DNA of 64,000 nucleotides from Thermosynechococcus sp. CL-1 (GCF_008386235.1 NZ_CP040671.1:1800001-1864000); one strand, 5' to 3'; shown: positions 29,713 through 39,016, counted from the first letter of the stretch. Made by a program: numbers and translations. Notes: generated by a model from the sequence alone, not told the origin.

Positions 29713-30498
29713 CTAATTAATTGTAAAAAACAAATCTTTTATAGCACTTTGCCAACCTGAATAATACTTGTAATGTCCTGATGCTAGTAATTTTATAACA
29801 TATCTTATCCTATAAATATGGGGCATTGCTTGAATTTTCAACCTTTTCCTTTTTTTTATCCGACTGGCTATCCCATTAGAGGTATTTTCTCCATGCCGTC
29901 TGTAAAGTTGTAAAACAGAGGGGATTACTTTTTTAACTTCTAATATATTAGATAATCTATTCAGCCAAGTATCATGGGCGTGAAATTTCGGTATTGGCGA
30001 GGCAAGATATTTTAAATGCCTTCTAATAGCCATACAGCAACCATATGTAAATTCTTTTTCTGAAAAACCTAGTGATAGTATTTGCCCTAGGTTAGTTAAT
30101 TTTGTAGAACTTCCATCTGCCAAACAGATTTCAGCATCATTCATGTAGAGTAGATATTCAGTATTTTGCTGAGCAAAGTTGATAATGAATTCTATCTTTT
30201 CAGAAAACCATATATCATCCTGATCACTGAGAAATATAATATCCCCAGAAGTTAGTTTTAGCGCATTTTCAAAGTTACGTGCACAACCTAGATTGTGCTC
30301 ATTTTGATATATTTTTACTTCAAATGGTGCATTCTTAGCAAAATCGTGTAGAATTTGCATTGTACTATCTGTTGAGCAATCATCTGAAACAACTAACTCA
30401 TCTGGCAGGCGAGTTTGATTTAGGAAGCTATCTAGCTGCTCCTGAAGATACTTCTCGCCATTATAGGTGGCCATTGCAATTGAGATACGCATTGTCAT
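29713..30498 (-). CDS. Glycosyltransferase family 2
   Basis: 261 aa. GT-A fold: SIAMATYNGEKYLQEQLDSFL at the start, VVSDDCSTDSTMQIL for nucleotide binding, and the DXD-type metal site SDQDDIWF near residue 95. Rhamnosyltransferase-like members have this DQDDIW form. AT-rich. It follows the next upstream gene after a 167-bp gap that contains an inverted repeat, and ends 6 bp before the GT4 gene. Confidence 0.88.
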   Translation of the reverse strand: MTMRISIAMATYNGEKYLQEQLDSFLNQTRLPDELVVSDDCSTDSTMQILHDFAKNAPFEVKIYQNEHNLGCARNFENALKLTSGDIIFLSDQDDIWFSEKIEFIINFAQQNTEYLLYMNDAEICLADGSSTKLTNLGQILSLGFSEKEFTYGCCMAIRRHLKYLASPIPKFHAHDTWLNRLSNILEVKKVIPSVLQLYRRHGENTSNGIASRIKKRKRLKIQAMPHIYRIRYVIKLLASGHYKYYSGWQSAIKDLFFTIN

Positions 30499-30647
30499 AA
30501 CTAATCTAGAGTTTTATAGATATTCTTAATGAATCTCAAGAATCTTACTATGGGATGATCATTGCCCAAAATTGTTCTGATTGATTTTGAAATTGTTAGA
30601 GTCATATCTCTATGTTACAAAGAGCTGGCATAAGGATGTATAAGCTA

Positions 30648-30700
30648 AAGCCTAGCTTTAGGTTTTTAACTAAATTTGTGGATCAATGAAGCTAGGCTTT
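30648..30700. repeat. Inverted repeat around the 3' end of a GT2 gene
   Basis: AAGCCTAGCTT at 30648-30658 and AAGCTAGGCTT at 30690-30700 are perfect 11-bp inverted copies spanning the stop codon of the minus-strand GT2 gene. A tighter overlapping hairpin CTAAAGC/GCTTTAG at 30645-30661 is followed by a run of T on the plus strand. It could be a terminator or an attenuator in the long operon; direction and activity are unproven. Confidence 0.45.
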
Positions 30701-31718
30701 TAAGAAAACATAAAGGGTAGATACCAAATAACCTAGCTATAGAGAACTTGAATTCACTGAGTTGGGAAATCTTAAATAGTTGTCCGATTCTTTGAAAAAA
30801 ATTGAGTGTTCCATATCTGACTTGAAAAGATATTAAGCGAAAATATGGATTCGCTTTGACATTCTCTATAAATTGACTAGAATCTGGATACCCATAGTAA
30901 TTAATGAAATCAAATAGGTAATTGTAGAATTTTAGAAGAGCTTGATTAAAAAAACATAGTTTTTTCTCCATATAGATGAGTTCTCTATAACTTACAAATT
31001 TATATTTATAATTCATTTCTTTCGTCGCGAAGCTAGAAATAGATAATGAGTTAATTCTATGGTTAATTAATGGTACTTGTATCCATTCAATACTTCCTCC
31101 TTCAAGATTAATAATATGTGACATAAATAAATCTTCAATTAGGATATTCTGGTTACTTAGTGGTAATTTTTGAATTATTCGTATATCATAAGCTGCTGAA
31201 GCTCCAGCTATTCCTCTAACCTTTTGATTTTCAAATCTCTTAGGCTTTAAGCAATTTCGATAATAAGATTGCCTATATTCTACATATTGAAGTCTTTTAT
31301 TTTCAGCAATCAAGTTACCTTCATCATCAATTTCATTGTAGCCAGAGCATAAGGCATGGCATGGGTTTTTAATCCAGTGATTAACTAAAGTTTCTGTGCG
31401 GTGAGGTAAAGAAACATCATCGCCAGCAGCAACAACTAATAGTTGACCTTTGGCTTCTTTTGCTACTATCAATAAGTGATCTAATGTGCCAGTGTTATGG
31501 GGGTTTCGCCGCGCTCTAACTTGATGTTTGCCACGATAGTTGGCAACCATTTCCTGCATAATTTCAAAGGTGCGATCGCTAGAGCAGTCATCGGAAAGAA
31601 TAATTTCTAATGGCTCATAGGTCTGACTAAAGGCGCCTTCAATCGCTTCGCGAATAAATTGCTCTTGGTTATAAGCAAATACGGCGAAAGTGACCAGTGG
31701 CTTATCTTGGCTACTCAT
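30666..31718 (-). CDS. Glycosyltransferase family 2 (shared 5' end, unique 3' end)
   Basis: 350 aa. The first 60 residues or so ([34 protein letters not shown]) are encoded by DNA identical to the start of the GT2-FkbM gene at 33014-34903, as part of the 764-bp direct repeat. After residue about 61 the two proteins share little. The DXD-type site is [11 protein letters not shown] near residue 98. The C-terminal half is AT-rich and unlike any domain I can name. It overlaps the aminotransferase fragment upstream by 4 bp. Probably functional; sugar unknown. Confidence 0.83.
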   Translation of the reverse strand: MSSQDKPLVTFAVFAYNQEQFIREAIEGAFSQTYEPLEIILSDDCSSDRTFEIMQEMVANYRGKHQVRARRNPHNTGTLDHLLIVAKEAKGQLLVVAAGDDVSLPHRTETLVNHWIKNPCHALCSGYNEIDDEGNLIAENKRLQYVEYRQSYYRNCLKPKRFENQKVRGIAGASAAYDIRIIQKLPLSNQNILIEDLFMSHIINLEGGSIEWIQVPLINHRINSLSISSFATKEMNYKYKFVSYRELIYMEKKLCFFNQALLKFYNYLFDFINYYGYPDSSQFIENVKANPYFRLISFQVRYGTLNFFQRIGQLFKISQLSEFKFSIARLFGIYPLCFLKSLASLIHKFS

Positions 31719-32299
31719 AGGGGGGACTCAAGGCTAGCTATGAACTGGCTAATAGTTTGGAGTTGCTCAATCGAGTGGTGAGGACTTATCGGTAAGCTTA
31801 GCACTTCTTGGGCAAATCGTTCCGCGATCGCGAAGGATTTTTGGCTGACATCGAGATTGGCATAGGCGGCCTGACGGTGAGGGGGAATGGGGTAGTGAAT
31901 TGGGGTACCAATGCCTGCGGCGTGCAGGTTTTCCTGAAGAGTCTGGCGCTGGGGAGTGCGAATCACAAAGAGATGCCACACTGGCTCTGCCCAAGGGGGA
32001 ACAAAGGGGAGTATTACGGAAGTCCCTTGCAGTTCTGTGAGGTAGAGTTGGGCTAGTTTTTGGCGGCGCTGGTTCCATTCATCGAGGTACTGCAATTTCA
32101 CCCGTAGGATCGCGGCCTGTAGAGGATCGAGGCGACTGTTGACCCCTTGCACTTCATTTACATACTTAACCCGTGAGCCATAGTTCCGCAACATACGAAT
32201 GCGATCGCTCAACTCGGGGTTATTGGTCGTTATAGCCCCCGCATCCCCAAGGGCACCCAAGTTCTTGCCGGGGTAAAAGCTCCATGCGACAGCATCCCC
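31536..32299. repeat. 764-bp direct repeat, copy A
   Basis: Nearly identical to 34721-35484, at a constant offset of 3185 bp; by eye I count four mismatches. It covers the first 183 bases of one GT2 gene and the 3' part of a DegT-type aminotransferase gene. At its right end (32299/32300) the sequence changes abruptly into the truncated GT4 gene; at its left end it diverges gradually inside the GT2 reading frame. The few mismatches imply a recent event or gene conversion. Confidence 0.93.
31715..32299 (-). pseudogene. 3' fragment of fdtB-like aminotransferase
   Basis: About 195 codons matching residues from [12 protein letters not shown] to the C-terminus of the intact aminotransferase at 34900-36009, including the PLP-lysine region. 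The N-terminal 175 residues, with most of the substrate and PLP phosphate contacts, are missing. An open frame from an ATG at 32314 reads through the junction (MKITLGDAV), so a short product is possible but is not expected to be an active aminotransferase. It is the consequence of the 764-bp repeat. Confidence 0.9.
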
Positions 32300-33017
32300 T
32301 AAGGTTATTTTCAATATGACCTAGCCCGACTAACATTAAACGACTGTTGGCAAAGGATAATTGGGCAAATGCCTGCAGGAGCAAGGCATGGTTCTTTTGT
32401 TCTTTAAGAGTACCTACCGTTACAATGCGATGTCCTCTAGGAATATTCCACAGTTGTTCTATATTTTCTAGCTCACCCTCCGTAGGTTCTGGAAAGGTAG
32501 GCCGAGGATTATAAATGACGGTAATCCGATCTACAGGGAAATGAGCAAGCTGACTCATACTTTGAGCCACTCCTTGGGATACTGCAATGCACTGATCGGC
32601 AAGGCGATAACCAATGGTAGTTGAAAGACAGAGTCCCGCGTAGGTCAATGCCCCCCAGTCTTTATATTGATTCTCTAAGGTACAGTGTTCGGAAATAATA
32701 ACCTTGGTGCGAGAGCGTGAAATTCCTTTGCTAAGGGGAGCAAGACAGGTTAGCGGCCACATACCTGCCAACAAAACGTCTGGTTGATGCAAGCTGATAT
32801 ATCTGGAAAGAGGCAGCAAAACTTCGCGAAAGCGTGAAACTTCTAGAGAGTGGACTGAGCTGATACTAGAAGCTGTTTCAAGCAGCTCCCCACTTGATGA
32901 GAGTAGCAAAAATTCAACTGAGTATCCTTTGTTAACAAACTCTTTCGCCAGCTGAATACAGACTTGCTCAACACCGCCACAACGTAGATGTGGTAACAGC
33001 AAAGCAATCTTGGTCAT
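32220..33017 (-). pseudogene. Truncated glycosyltransferase family 4 (5' part only)
   Basis: Homologous to the intact GT4 at 28603-29706 from the start (LLLPHLRCGGVEQVCIQLA) to about residue 238 ([14 protein letters not shown]), then at 32299/32300 it runs into aminotransferase DNA in another frame and ends after about 27 foreign residues. The donor-sugar domain with the E-x7-E motif is lost, so it should be inactive. The remaining 5' part has no frameshift or stop, which suggests a recent truncation. Confidence 0.88.
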
Positions 33018-34903
33018 AGACCTTTCCTGTACGCCAGCCAGTTATTGCCATCAATTTGATGCAGCTCAAATCCAGATTTCTTGAGAAATTGAAATACAGG
33101 ATTGTGCTCTTTTTCCCTAGTTCTTTCTTCAAAAATTAGATAGTCAGTTTTCTGAAGTGTTAAAACTGCTCCTTGTAGTGCTTGAAGTTCAGCCCCTTCT
33201 AAATCCATCTTGATCAATCGGATGTGAGAGATATCTTTGGTAAGTGTGTCTAAGGTTATAGTTTTGACTGCTATCTCTTTGTCCGTTTTCTTTTGTGAAT
33301 CTACTTTAGAAATAGTTGCCTGACCAAATTTTCCTTCCTGAACAGTAGCTATGACCTCTTGATTATCTTGATCGCTGAGAGCAAACTCAATAACTTCAAC
33401 ATTAGTACATTGATTAAGCTGCAAATGATGGTTAAGGATTGCTGCTGTGTCTGGCATCATTTCAATACTAAGAACTTTGCCCGTATCCCCAACCAGTTTC
33501 GAGGCAAGAACGGAGTAAAAACCAATGTTTGCTCCAGAATCAATAAAAAAGTCACCCATTTGAAGTTTGTTTCTAATTGTCTGGAGAACTGCTTGCTCAC
33601 GGAAGGGTAGGACATGCCACAAATCATCTGAGTAAGCTCGAATATGAAATTCACCAATATTTCTGACGGTAACATTAGCATCTTTGATAAGCTGAGGGTC
33701 TTGCCACTCTAATAAATTTCGCGAGCTAACTATGAGTGAATACAAAGCTGAAAGCAAGAGATTTGTATTATCTCCTACTGTCTTAGCTTTGATTTGTCTA
33801 ATGATAATGAACCAATGATTTATGCGACTTAGATAATTAGATAAAGCCCTCAAAAAGTTTCTAGTAGGTTTAGGTAATTTTTGAACAATCCTTCTTACTA
33901 TCCTCCTAGATGTTGCTTCCCTTTTTGATTTGCATAGTTCATAAATACCTAGAAAGACTAAAATAAAATAAATTTTATTCTTAAAATTTCCCATTGAAGG
34001 ATTGACCAAAATACTCAAAATAAAACTCATAATTGAGAGGTTATCATTAGAGGTCAAAAATAGAGAGCTTAAATTATTTACTTGACTTTTTGACCAACTT
34101 AGTAGATTGTATTTGTCTTGATCTAATAAGAAACGAAGGTTTTGGCAATCTTTATATATAATATATTTAGTTAGAATGCGGCTCATCAGTATTTTATTCC
34201 ATTTGTCTATATTGCGATAGGAATGGTTAGTTCCAACACCCAGCTGAATTTCTTTTACTAATGGCTTGTTAATGTAGCAGATACTTGCAACCATTAGTGC
34301 ACGAATGAAAAGGATACCGTCCTCACACACCCCAGAGTATAAAGGGGCAAAATTATCGAATAAGTCTTTTGTGTAAGCACAGGTAGGAGCTAGAAAGGGC
34401 ATTCCTTGATTCTTGTATAACCACTTTTCTAATAGCTTTATTCTTTCCTCATAATCAAATGATGTCAATTGCTGAGTTAAGTTAGGCTTTTTAACCGTGC
34501 CACTAAAGTCATGTAGATCGCTGTGTATCAGGCAAGGAGACTTGTATCCTGCTTTAGACCACTCTTGAACAATAAGCTCGACTCTTTGAGGGTGACAAAT
34601 GCAATCTCCCGCATTAAGAATAAGTAATTGACTTTTAGCTTCGCTGGCAACCCAACTGACATGCATAGCAGTCATTAAGTTCACAGGGTTCCTGCGAGCA
34701 ATAACCGTATGTTTACCTTTATAGTTGGCAACCATTTCCTGCATAATTTCAAAGGTGCGATCGCTAGAGCAGTCATCGGAAAGAATAATTTCTAATGGCT
34801 CATAGGTCTGACTAAAGGCGCCTTCAATCGCTTCGCGAATAAATTGCTCTTGGTTATAAGCAAATACGGCGAAAGTGACCAGTGGCTTATCTTGGCTACT
34901 CAT
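33014..34903 (-). CDS. GT2 glycosyltransferase fused to FkbM-type methyltransferase
   Basis: 629 aa. Residues 1 to about 290 are a GT-A family 2 glycosyltransferase ([32 protein letters not shown], metal site [12 protein letters not shown]). About 290-400 is an AT-rich basic linker. About 410-629 is an FkbM methyltransferase with SAM motif [25 protein letters not shown], and the family hallmark [19 protein letters not shown]. It may transfer a sugar and O-methylate it. The first 61 codons lie in the 764-bp repeat and are identical to those of the GT2 at 30666-31718. Overlaps both neighbours by 4 bp. Confidence 0.88.
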   Translation of the reverse strand: MSSQDKPLVTFAVFAYNQEQFIREAIEGAFSQTYEPLEIILSDDCSSDRTFEIMQEMVANYKGKHTVIARRNPVNLMTAMHVSWVASEAKSQLLILNAGDCICHPQRVELIVQEWSKAGYKSPCLIHSDLHDFSGTVKKPNLTQQLTSFDYEERIKLLEKWLYKNQGMPFLAPTCAYTKDLFDNFAPLYSGVCEDGILFIRALMVASICYINKPLVKEIQLGVGTNHSYRNIDKWNKILMSRILTKYIIYKDCQNLRFLLDQDKYNLLSWSKSQVNNLSSLFLTSNDNLSIMSFILSILVNPSMGNFKNKIYFILVFLGIYELCKSKREATSRRIVRRIVQKLPKPTRNFLRALSNYLSRINHWFIIIRQIKAKTVGDNTNLLLSALYSLIVSSRNLLEWQDPQLIKDANVTVRNIGEFHIRAYSDDLWHVLPFREQAVLQTIRNKLQMGDFFIDSGANIGFYSVLASKLVGDTGKVLSIEMMPDTAAILNHHLQLNQCTNVEVIEFALSDQDNQEVIATVQEGKFGQATISKVDSQKKTDKEIAVKTITLDTLTKDISHIRLIKMDLEGAELQALQGAVLTLQKTDYLIFEERTREKEHNPVFQFLKKSGFELHQIDGNNWLAYRKGL

Positions 34904-35484
34904 AGGGGGGACTCAAGGCTAGCTATGAACTGGCTAATAGTTTGGAGTTGCTCAATCGAGTGGTGAGGACTTATCGGTAAGCTTAGCACTTCTTGGGCAA
35001 ATCGTTCCGCGATCGCGAAGGATTTTTGGCTGACATCGAGATTGGCATAGGCGGCCTGACGGTGAGGGGGAATGGGGTAGTGAATTAGGGTACCAATGCC
35101 TGCGGCGTGCAGGTTTTCCTGAAGAGTCTGGCGCTGGGGAGTGCGAATCACAAAGAGATGCCACACTGGCTCTGCCCAAGGGGGAACAAAGGGGAGTATT
35201 ACGGAAGTTCCTTGTAGTTCTGTGAGGTAGAGTTGGGCTAGTTTTTGGCGGCGCTGGTTCCATTCATCAAGGTACTGCAATTTCACCCGTAGGATCGCGG
35301 CCTGTAGAGGATCGAGGCGACTGTTGACCCCTTGCACTTCATTTACATACTTAACCCGTGAGCCATAGTTCCGCAACATACGAATGCGATCGCTCAACTC
35401 GGGGTTATTGGTCGTTATAGCCCCCGCATCCCCAAGGGCACCCAAGTTCTTGCCGGGGTAAAAGCTCCATGCGACAGCATCCCC
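34721..35484. repeat. 764-bp direct repeat, copy B
   Basis: Partner of 31536-32299. This copy lies within an intact context: the complete aminotransferase gene continues to 36009 beyond its right end, and the GT2-FkbM gene continues beyond its left end. It is therefore the more ancestral-looking arrangement for the aminotransferase. Confidence 0.93.
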
Positions 35485-36009
35485 GTGGGCACCAATTCGC
35501 TTCCCTTTGTAGCGTGCACCATGAGCCTGAGCAGCGTCTTCGAGTACCCAGAGCTGATAATGGCGAGCAATCTCTAGGATCGGGTCAAGATCAGCCGGTT
35601 GACCATAGAGATGGACGGGTAGAATCACTTTGGTGTTGGCAGTGATCGCCGCTTCAATCTTGAGGGGATCAATATTGTAGGTATGGAGATCAGGCTCCAC
35701 TGGCACAGGAATAGCTCCGCACTGACTGACGGCTAGCCAAGTGGCGATATAGGTGTTGCTGGGAACAATGACTTCGTCTCCATGGGTCACCCCCATTGCC
35801 CGCAAAGCAAGCACAAGAGCATCTAAACCATTACCAACACCAATGGCATAATTGGCACCGCAGTAAGCAGCCCATTCAGCTTCAAAGGCTTCTACCTCTG
35901 CACCAAGGATGTACCAGCCGGAGTCAAGCACACGGGCAACGGCAGCATCAATTTCCGCTTTGAGTTCGCGGTAGGCCGCCCTCAAGTCAAGAAAGGGAAT
36001 CGTTGTCAT
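34900..36009 (-). CDS. DegT/DnrJ/EryC1-type sugar aminotransferase (FdtB-like)
   Basis: 369 aa, complete. PLP-dependent transaminase acting on a keto-sugar nucleotide: [62 protein letters not shown], and the PLP lysine in [15 protein letters not shown]. Directly after an FdtA-like ketoisomerase gene (4-bp overlap), so the likely product is dTDP-3-amino-3,6-dideoxyhexose (Fuc3N or Qui3N type). The last two thirds of the gene are duplicated as a fragment 3.2 kb away. GC content is like the core genome, unlike its AT-rich neighbours. Confidence 0.9.
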   Translation of the reverse strand: MTTIPFLDLRAAYRELKAEIDAAVARVLDSGWYILGAEVEAFEAEWAAYCGANYAIGVGNGLDALVLALRAMGVTHGDEVIVPSNTYIATWLAVSQCGAIPVPVEPDLHTYNIDPLKIEAAITANTKVILPVHLYGQPADLDPILEIARHYQLWVLEDAAQAHGARYKGKRIGAHGDAVAWSFYPGKNLGALGDAGAITTNNPELSDRIRMLRNYGSRVKYVNEVQGVNSRLDPLQAAILRVKLQYLDEWNQRRQKLAQLYLTELQGTSVILPFVPPWAEPVWHLFVIRTPQRQTLQENLHAAGIGTLIHYPIPPHRQAAYANLDVSQKSFAIAERFAQEVLSLPISPHHSIEQLQTISQFIASLESPL

Positions 36010-36431
36010 GGCATTGAGCGCTTCTGAGCAAGGGCTAGGAATTCGTCGTAGTTGCGGATGTAATCGCTTTCATCATAGGGGGCAGAGGCTAAAACCATAC
36101 ACACGGCACCCGAGGAGAAGTTATCGAGGTATCGCCACATCATTGGGCAAATATACAGGCCAAAGTAGGAGCGGTTCAGGTGATAACGCTGCTTGCGATC
36201 GCCATCATCGAGGACAACATCAAAACTACCAGACATGGCCACCACAAATTCATGCAGCGCCTTGTGGGCATGGGCACCGCGATCGGCACCGCCGGGAACA
36301 TCATAGAGGTAGTACACCCGCTCGATTTTGAAGGGGATATGACGCTCTCCCTCAATAAAGGTCAGATTACCCCTTGGATCCGTAATTTTGGGGAGTTGAA
36401 TAATCCGACAATTATCTATGTGGCTAAGCAT
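36006..36431 (-). CDS. dTDP-4-oxo-6-deoxyglucose 3,4-ketoisomerase, FdtA-like cupin
   Basis: 141 aa, a single cupin of the WxcM/FdtA family. [13 protein letters not shown] at the start, then the histidine cluster [13 protein letters not shown] that holds the catalytic histidines, and [22 protein letters not shown]. FdtA moves the keto group from C4 to C3 so that FdtB can aminate it. The adjacent FdtB-like gene agrees. No acetyltransferase (FdtC-like) gene is seen nearby, and the dTDP-glucose enzymes RmlA/RmlB must be elsewhere. Confidence 0.88.
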   Translation of the reverse strand: MLSHIDNCRIIQLPKITDPRGNLTFIEGERHIPFKIERVYYLYDVPGGADRGAHAHKALHEFVVAMSGSFDVVLDDGDRKQRYHLNRSYFGLYICPMMWRYLDNFSSGAVCMVLASAPYDESDYIRNYDEFLALAQKRSMP

Positions 36432-36437
36432 AATCAG

Positions 36438-37190
36438 CTACTGCTCTTTTTTAGCAACAATTACCAATTCAGCGGCAATATCGGGATACCTCTCACCTAG
36501 CTTCATAAAGGCACGTAACATCTCTGGCGTCCAACTTTCTTCTAGTTGTCGATCAGAGAGAGGCTTGAGCCAGTAGCCACCAAAAAATTCGATACTCAAC
36601 CCAGCAAGAGTAAAATCACGCCGAAAGGTTTCTGGTGTATAAATCCGACGATGGCCATGATGAATGTCCTTTTCACTCATAGTTTCCTCGTGTGGAATCA
36701 ATCCCATCACAACTGCTGCCTGACGATGAATTGAGCGAGCATTGGGAACAGCAGCCAGAATAACACCTGTCTTGGGAACTAGCCAGTTTCGGATCGTACT
36801 TAAGATTAGAACTGGATCATCGACATGTTCCAAGACGTGCCCCAAGATAATCACATCATAAAAGCAGACAGGCTGAAAGTTTTCAATGAGTGAGTTGTAT
36901 ATCTGTAAGTCAGGAAACTGCTGACGCAAATTTTCAGCAAAAATCTTAGAGCCCTCTAATATATCAGGTTTTACTCCATCATTGATTAGTAACTGCGTCA
37001 TTATTCCTTCCGCAGGGCCTATTTCCAAAATACGATTCAAAGGTTGAGGAAAATACCTCCGAAAAACTTGGTAAGAGTACTCAATCGTTGCTATAGCAGT
37101 CGGAAGAGTGTACCAGCTATCAGATGCGACATTGTCAAGGCGATTAATTTCTGCAATAGGTGGTTGGTTGATTTCTTCGTGACTCATCAT
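36438..37190 (-). CDS. Class I SAM-dependent methyltransferase
   Basis: 250 aa from ATG 37190; GAGGAG lies four bases upstream, which favours this start (or the adjacent ATG) over an upstream one overlapping the HAD gene. SAM motif I is ILEIGPAEGIMTQLL, followed by VIILGHVLEHVDDPVLIL, typical of methyltransferase domain 11/23 proteins found in O-antigen loci. The acceptor is unknown, perhaps a sugar of the repeat unit or the end of the chain. Confidence 0.82.
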   Translation of the reverse strand: MMSHEEINQPPIAEINRLDNVASDSWYTLPTAIATIEYSYQVFRRYFPQPLNRILEIGPAEGIMTQLLINDGVKPDILEGSKIFAENLRQQFPDLQIYNSLIENFQPVCFYDVIILGHVLEHVDDPVLILSTIRNWLVPKTGVILAAVPNARSIHRQAAVVMGLIPHEETMSEKDIHHGHRRIYTPETFRRDFTLAGLSIEFFGGYWLKPLSDRQLEESWTPEMLRAFMKLGERYPDIAAELVIVAKKEQ

Positions 37191-37203
37191 TAATCTCCTC
37201 AAG

Positions 37204-37854
37204 TTAACGGCTAAAGTCAATTATAAATTTTGGCAATTCACTGATATTATCTAGGATTACTACGCTAGTATAGCGTTCTAAGAAATATTTTGATCTTTGT
37301 CCACAAGAAACCCCTATAAATCTCACATTTGCTTTCTCAGCAGCTAAGGCATCCGTCTCAGTATCTCCACAGTGACATAGTGGGTTTACTTGAAGCAATA
37401 AGTCTGCTTTTTGCTCAGTTGCTTTTTGAGGTGAAACGATATGTACTTGGGAAAATAAATTATGAATTCCATGATTTGTTAGAAAATCAAAGACATTTTC
37501 AGGTCGCTGCCGTGCAGTCAAGAGTACTAAGTTAAAGCCTATTGAGTTTAGAGTTTCTAGGATAGATTGAGACCATGGGAAAAGTTGATCAAAAGTTATC
37601 CAATAAGGTTCTTCTATTAATTCTAGCCATCTAAGAGTAAAAGATTTAATAATTTTTGGATTGATTTCAGGGAAGTAAGACTTTAAGACTTCAACTGTAG
37701 AAAGACCAGATCTTTTATGCTCCCAAATAACCTGAAAGTCAATATTATTTATTTCTAGTTCATTAAAAATATATTCTGTAACAGCAGCTTGGCGAGGATA
37801 ACAATCGATTATTGTTCCATCTAAGTCAATTGCAATTATTTTTGAACTATTCAT
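37204..37854 (-). CDS. HAD-superfamily phosphatase
   Basis: 216 aa. Motif I AIDLDGTIID has Asp10 and Asp12; motif II LLTARQRPE has Thr; a lysine in SPQKATEQKADLLL is a plausible motif III; motif IV GDTETDALAAEKA has the acidic pair. Cap domain is small and helical (about residues 20-95), as in PGMB/HAD-2 members. In sugar loci such enzymes remove phosphates from sugar phosphates. AT-rich. Lies between the ATP-grasp and methyltransferase genes. Confidence 0.8.
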   Translation of the reverse strand: MNSSKIIAIDLDGTIIDCYPRQAAVTEYIFNELEINNIDFQVIWEHKRSGLSTVEVLKSYFPEINPKIIKSFTLRWLELIEEPYWITFDQLFPWSQSILETLNSIGFNLVLLTARQRPENVFDFLTNHGIHNLFSQVHIVSPQKATEQKADLLLQVNPLCHCGDTETDALAAEKANVRFIGVSCGQRSKYFLERYTSVVILDNISELPKFIIDFSR

Positions 37855-37876
37855 AACTTACTTATTGTATTCTATC

Positions 37877-38851
37877 TCAGAGATACGAAATATGTTCACG
37901 ATAAGACCGTGTTACAAAGCAAGGTTTTTTTATGTCAGTAAAATAAGAGGCTGGGTCTTCACCTAAAAAATAGGCAACATGAGCGGATGGAAAGTCTAAA
38001 CCAAGAGCAATAGACATCGCTGTAGCTCCTCCAATTCTTGGGTTGACATCTATAACATAGTTATTATGACCCCTAACTTGAAAACAAAAGGAACCAAATA
38101 ACTGAAAAGCTTCTGCAATACTTAGAGCAATTTTTGAATAATTTTCATCATAGAAAATATATCCCTTCGTAGTTATGCCACTCTTGATTTCAACACGTTT
38201 TCGACAAAGTGTTTTTACAAAATACTGGTCTGGGATAACAAAGGCATCAATAGTAATTTCTGGCTCATCTATCCATTTTTGAATAATATACTGACGATGA
38301 CTTGGAAGTATTTTTTTGATCACATGCTCTAGCTGATCTTTATCATTAATAATTTCTATAAATTGGCTACCATTTCCATACCTTTCTTTGACGATTGATT
38401 TTCCAAAAAAACTTGTATTTTCTGATAGTAAATAAGTTGTGGGACTATTTAGATTAACTGAAGATAATATCTTACTTGATTCCAACTTGTCAGTACATGA
38501 TTTTACAGCTTGTGGTGATGCACAAAGTATAGTTATCCCAAACTCTTCAAAAAGCTTTTTTGCAGAAGCAGTCGCACATATTTCCTGATCATGAATTGGA
38601 TAAAAATAATTAACATTATTAGATTTGAGCAGTTCAACTGTTTGAATTGCAAACTTATCCTCAAAAGCTGAAGGTAGCTGTATGTAGGAATCAGAAATTG
38701 ATGCGGCTGCAACTAAGTACCTCGGATTTATATCACAAGCGATAATCTTGCATCCTCTTTGACCCCAAGTTTGTTTCAGAGATTGGACGACCGTATATCC
38801 AGTCGCTGAGCCACTGGAGCCAACAGCTATAGTAATAGTTCCTTGAGTCAC
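37877..38851 (-). CDS. ATP-grasp domain protein (CarB-like)
   Basis: 324 aa. The N-terminal Rossmann-like preATP-grasp domain (TITIAVGSSGSATGYTVVQ) leads to an ATP-grasp core with FGKSIVKERYGNGSQF (the ATP-binding Lys), YIIQKWIDEPEITIDAFV, and the metal-binding VIDVNPRIGGATAMS. This form is found in polysaccharide loci, where its acyl-phosphate-type ligase substrate is generally unknown. It is the first gene of the long minus-strand locus, starting 92 bp from the tRNA-Pro gene. AT-rich. Confidence 0.8.
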   Translation of the reverse strand: MTQGTITIAVGSSGSATGYTVVQSLKQTWGQRGCKIIACDINPRYLVAAASISDSYIQLPSAFEDKFAIQTVELLKSNNVNYFYPIHDQEICATASAKKLFEEFGITILCASPQAVKSCTDKLESSKILSSVNLNSPTTYLLSENTSFFGKSIVKERYGNGSQFIEIINDKDQLEHVIKKILPSHRQYIIQKWIDEPEITIDAFVIPDQYFVKTLCRKRVEIKSGITTKGYIFYDENYSKIALSIAEAFQLFGSFCFQVRGHNNYVIDVNPRIGGATAMSIALGLDFPSAHVAYFLGEDPASYFTDIKKPCFVTRSYREHISYL

Positions 38852-38942
38852 TGTTTAATTCCCGAGATAGAATCAAAGCAGACCACTAGCACACGGTTAT
38901 CATACACTAACATCGCCAAGCTGGATTTTTCTTACCGAATAA

Positions 38943-39016
38943 TCGGAGCGGCGGGATTTGAACCCACGACCCCCACTACCCCAAAGTGGTGCGCTACCAA
39001 GCTGCGCTACGCCCCG
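38943..39016 (-). tRNA. tRNA-Pro (anticodon GGG)
   Basis: 74 nt including an A discriminator. The acceptor stem CGGGGCG/CGCTCCG pairs with one G-U. The anticodon stem CCACT/AGTGG encloses TTGGGGT, giving anticodon GGG. The T arm GTGGGTTCAAATCCCGC is standard. The 3' CCA is not encoded. It stands at the boundary of the glycan locus, with its 3' end toward that locus. Confidence 0.95.
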
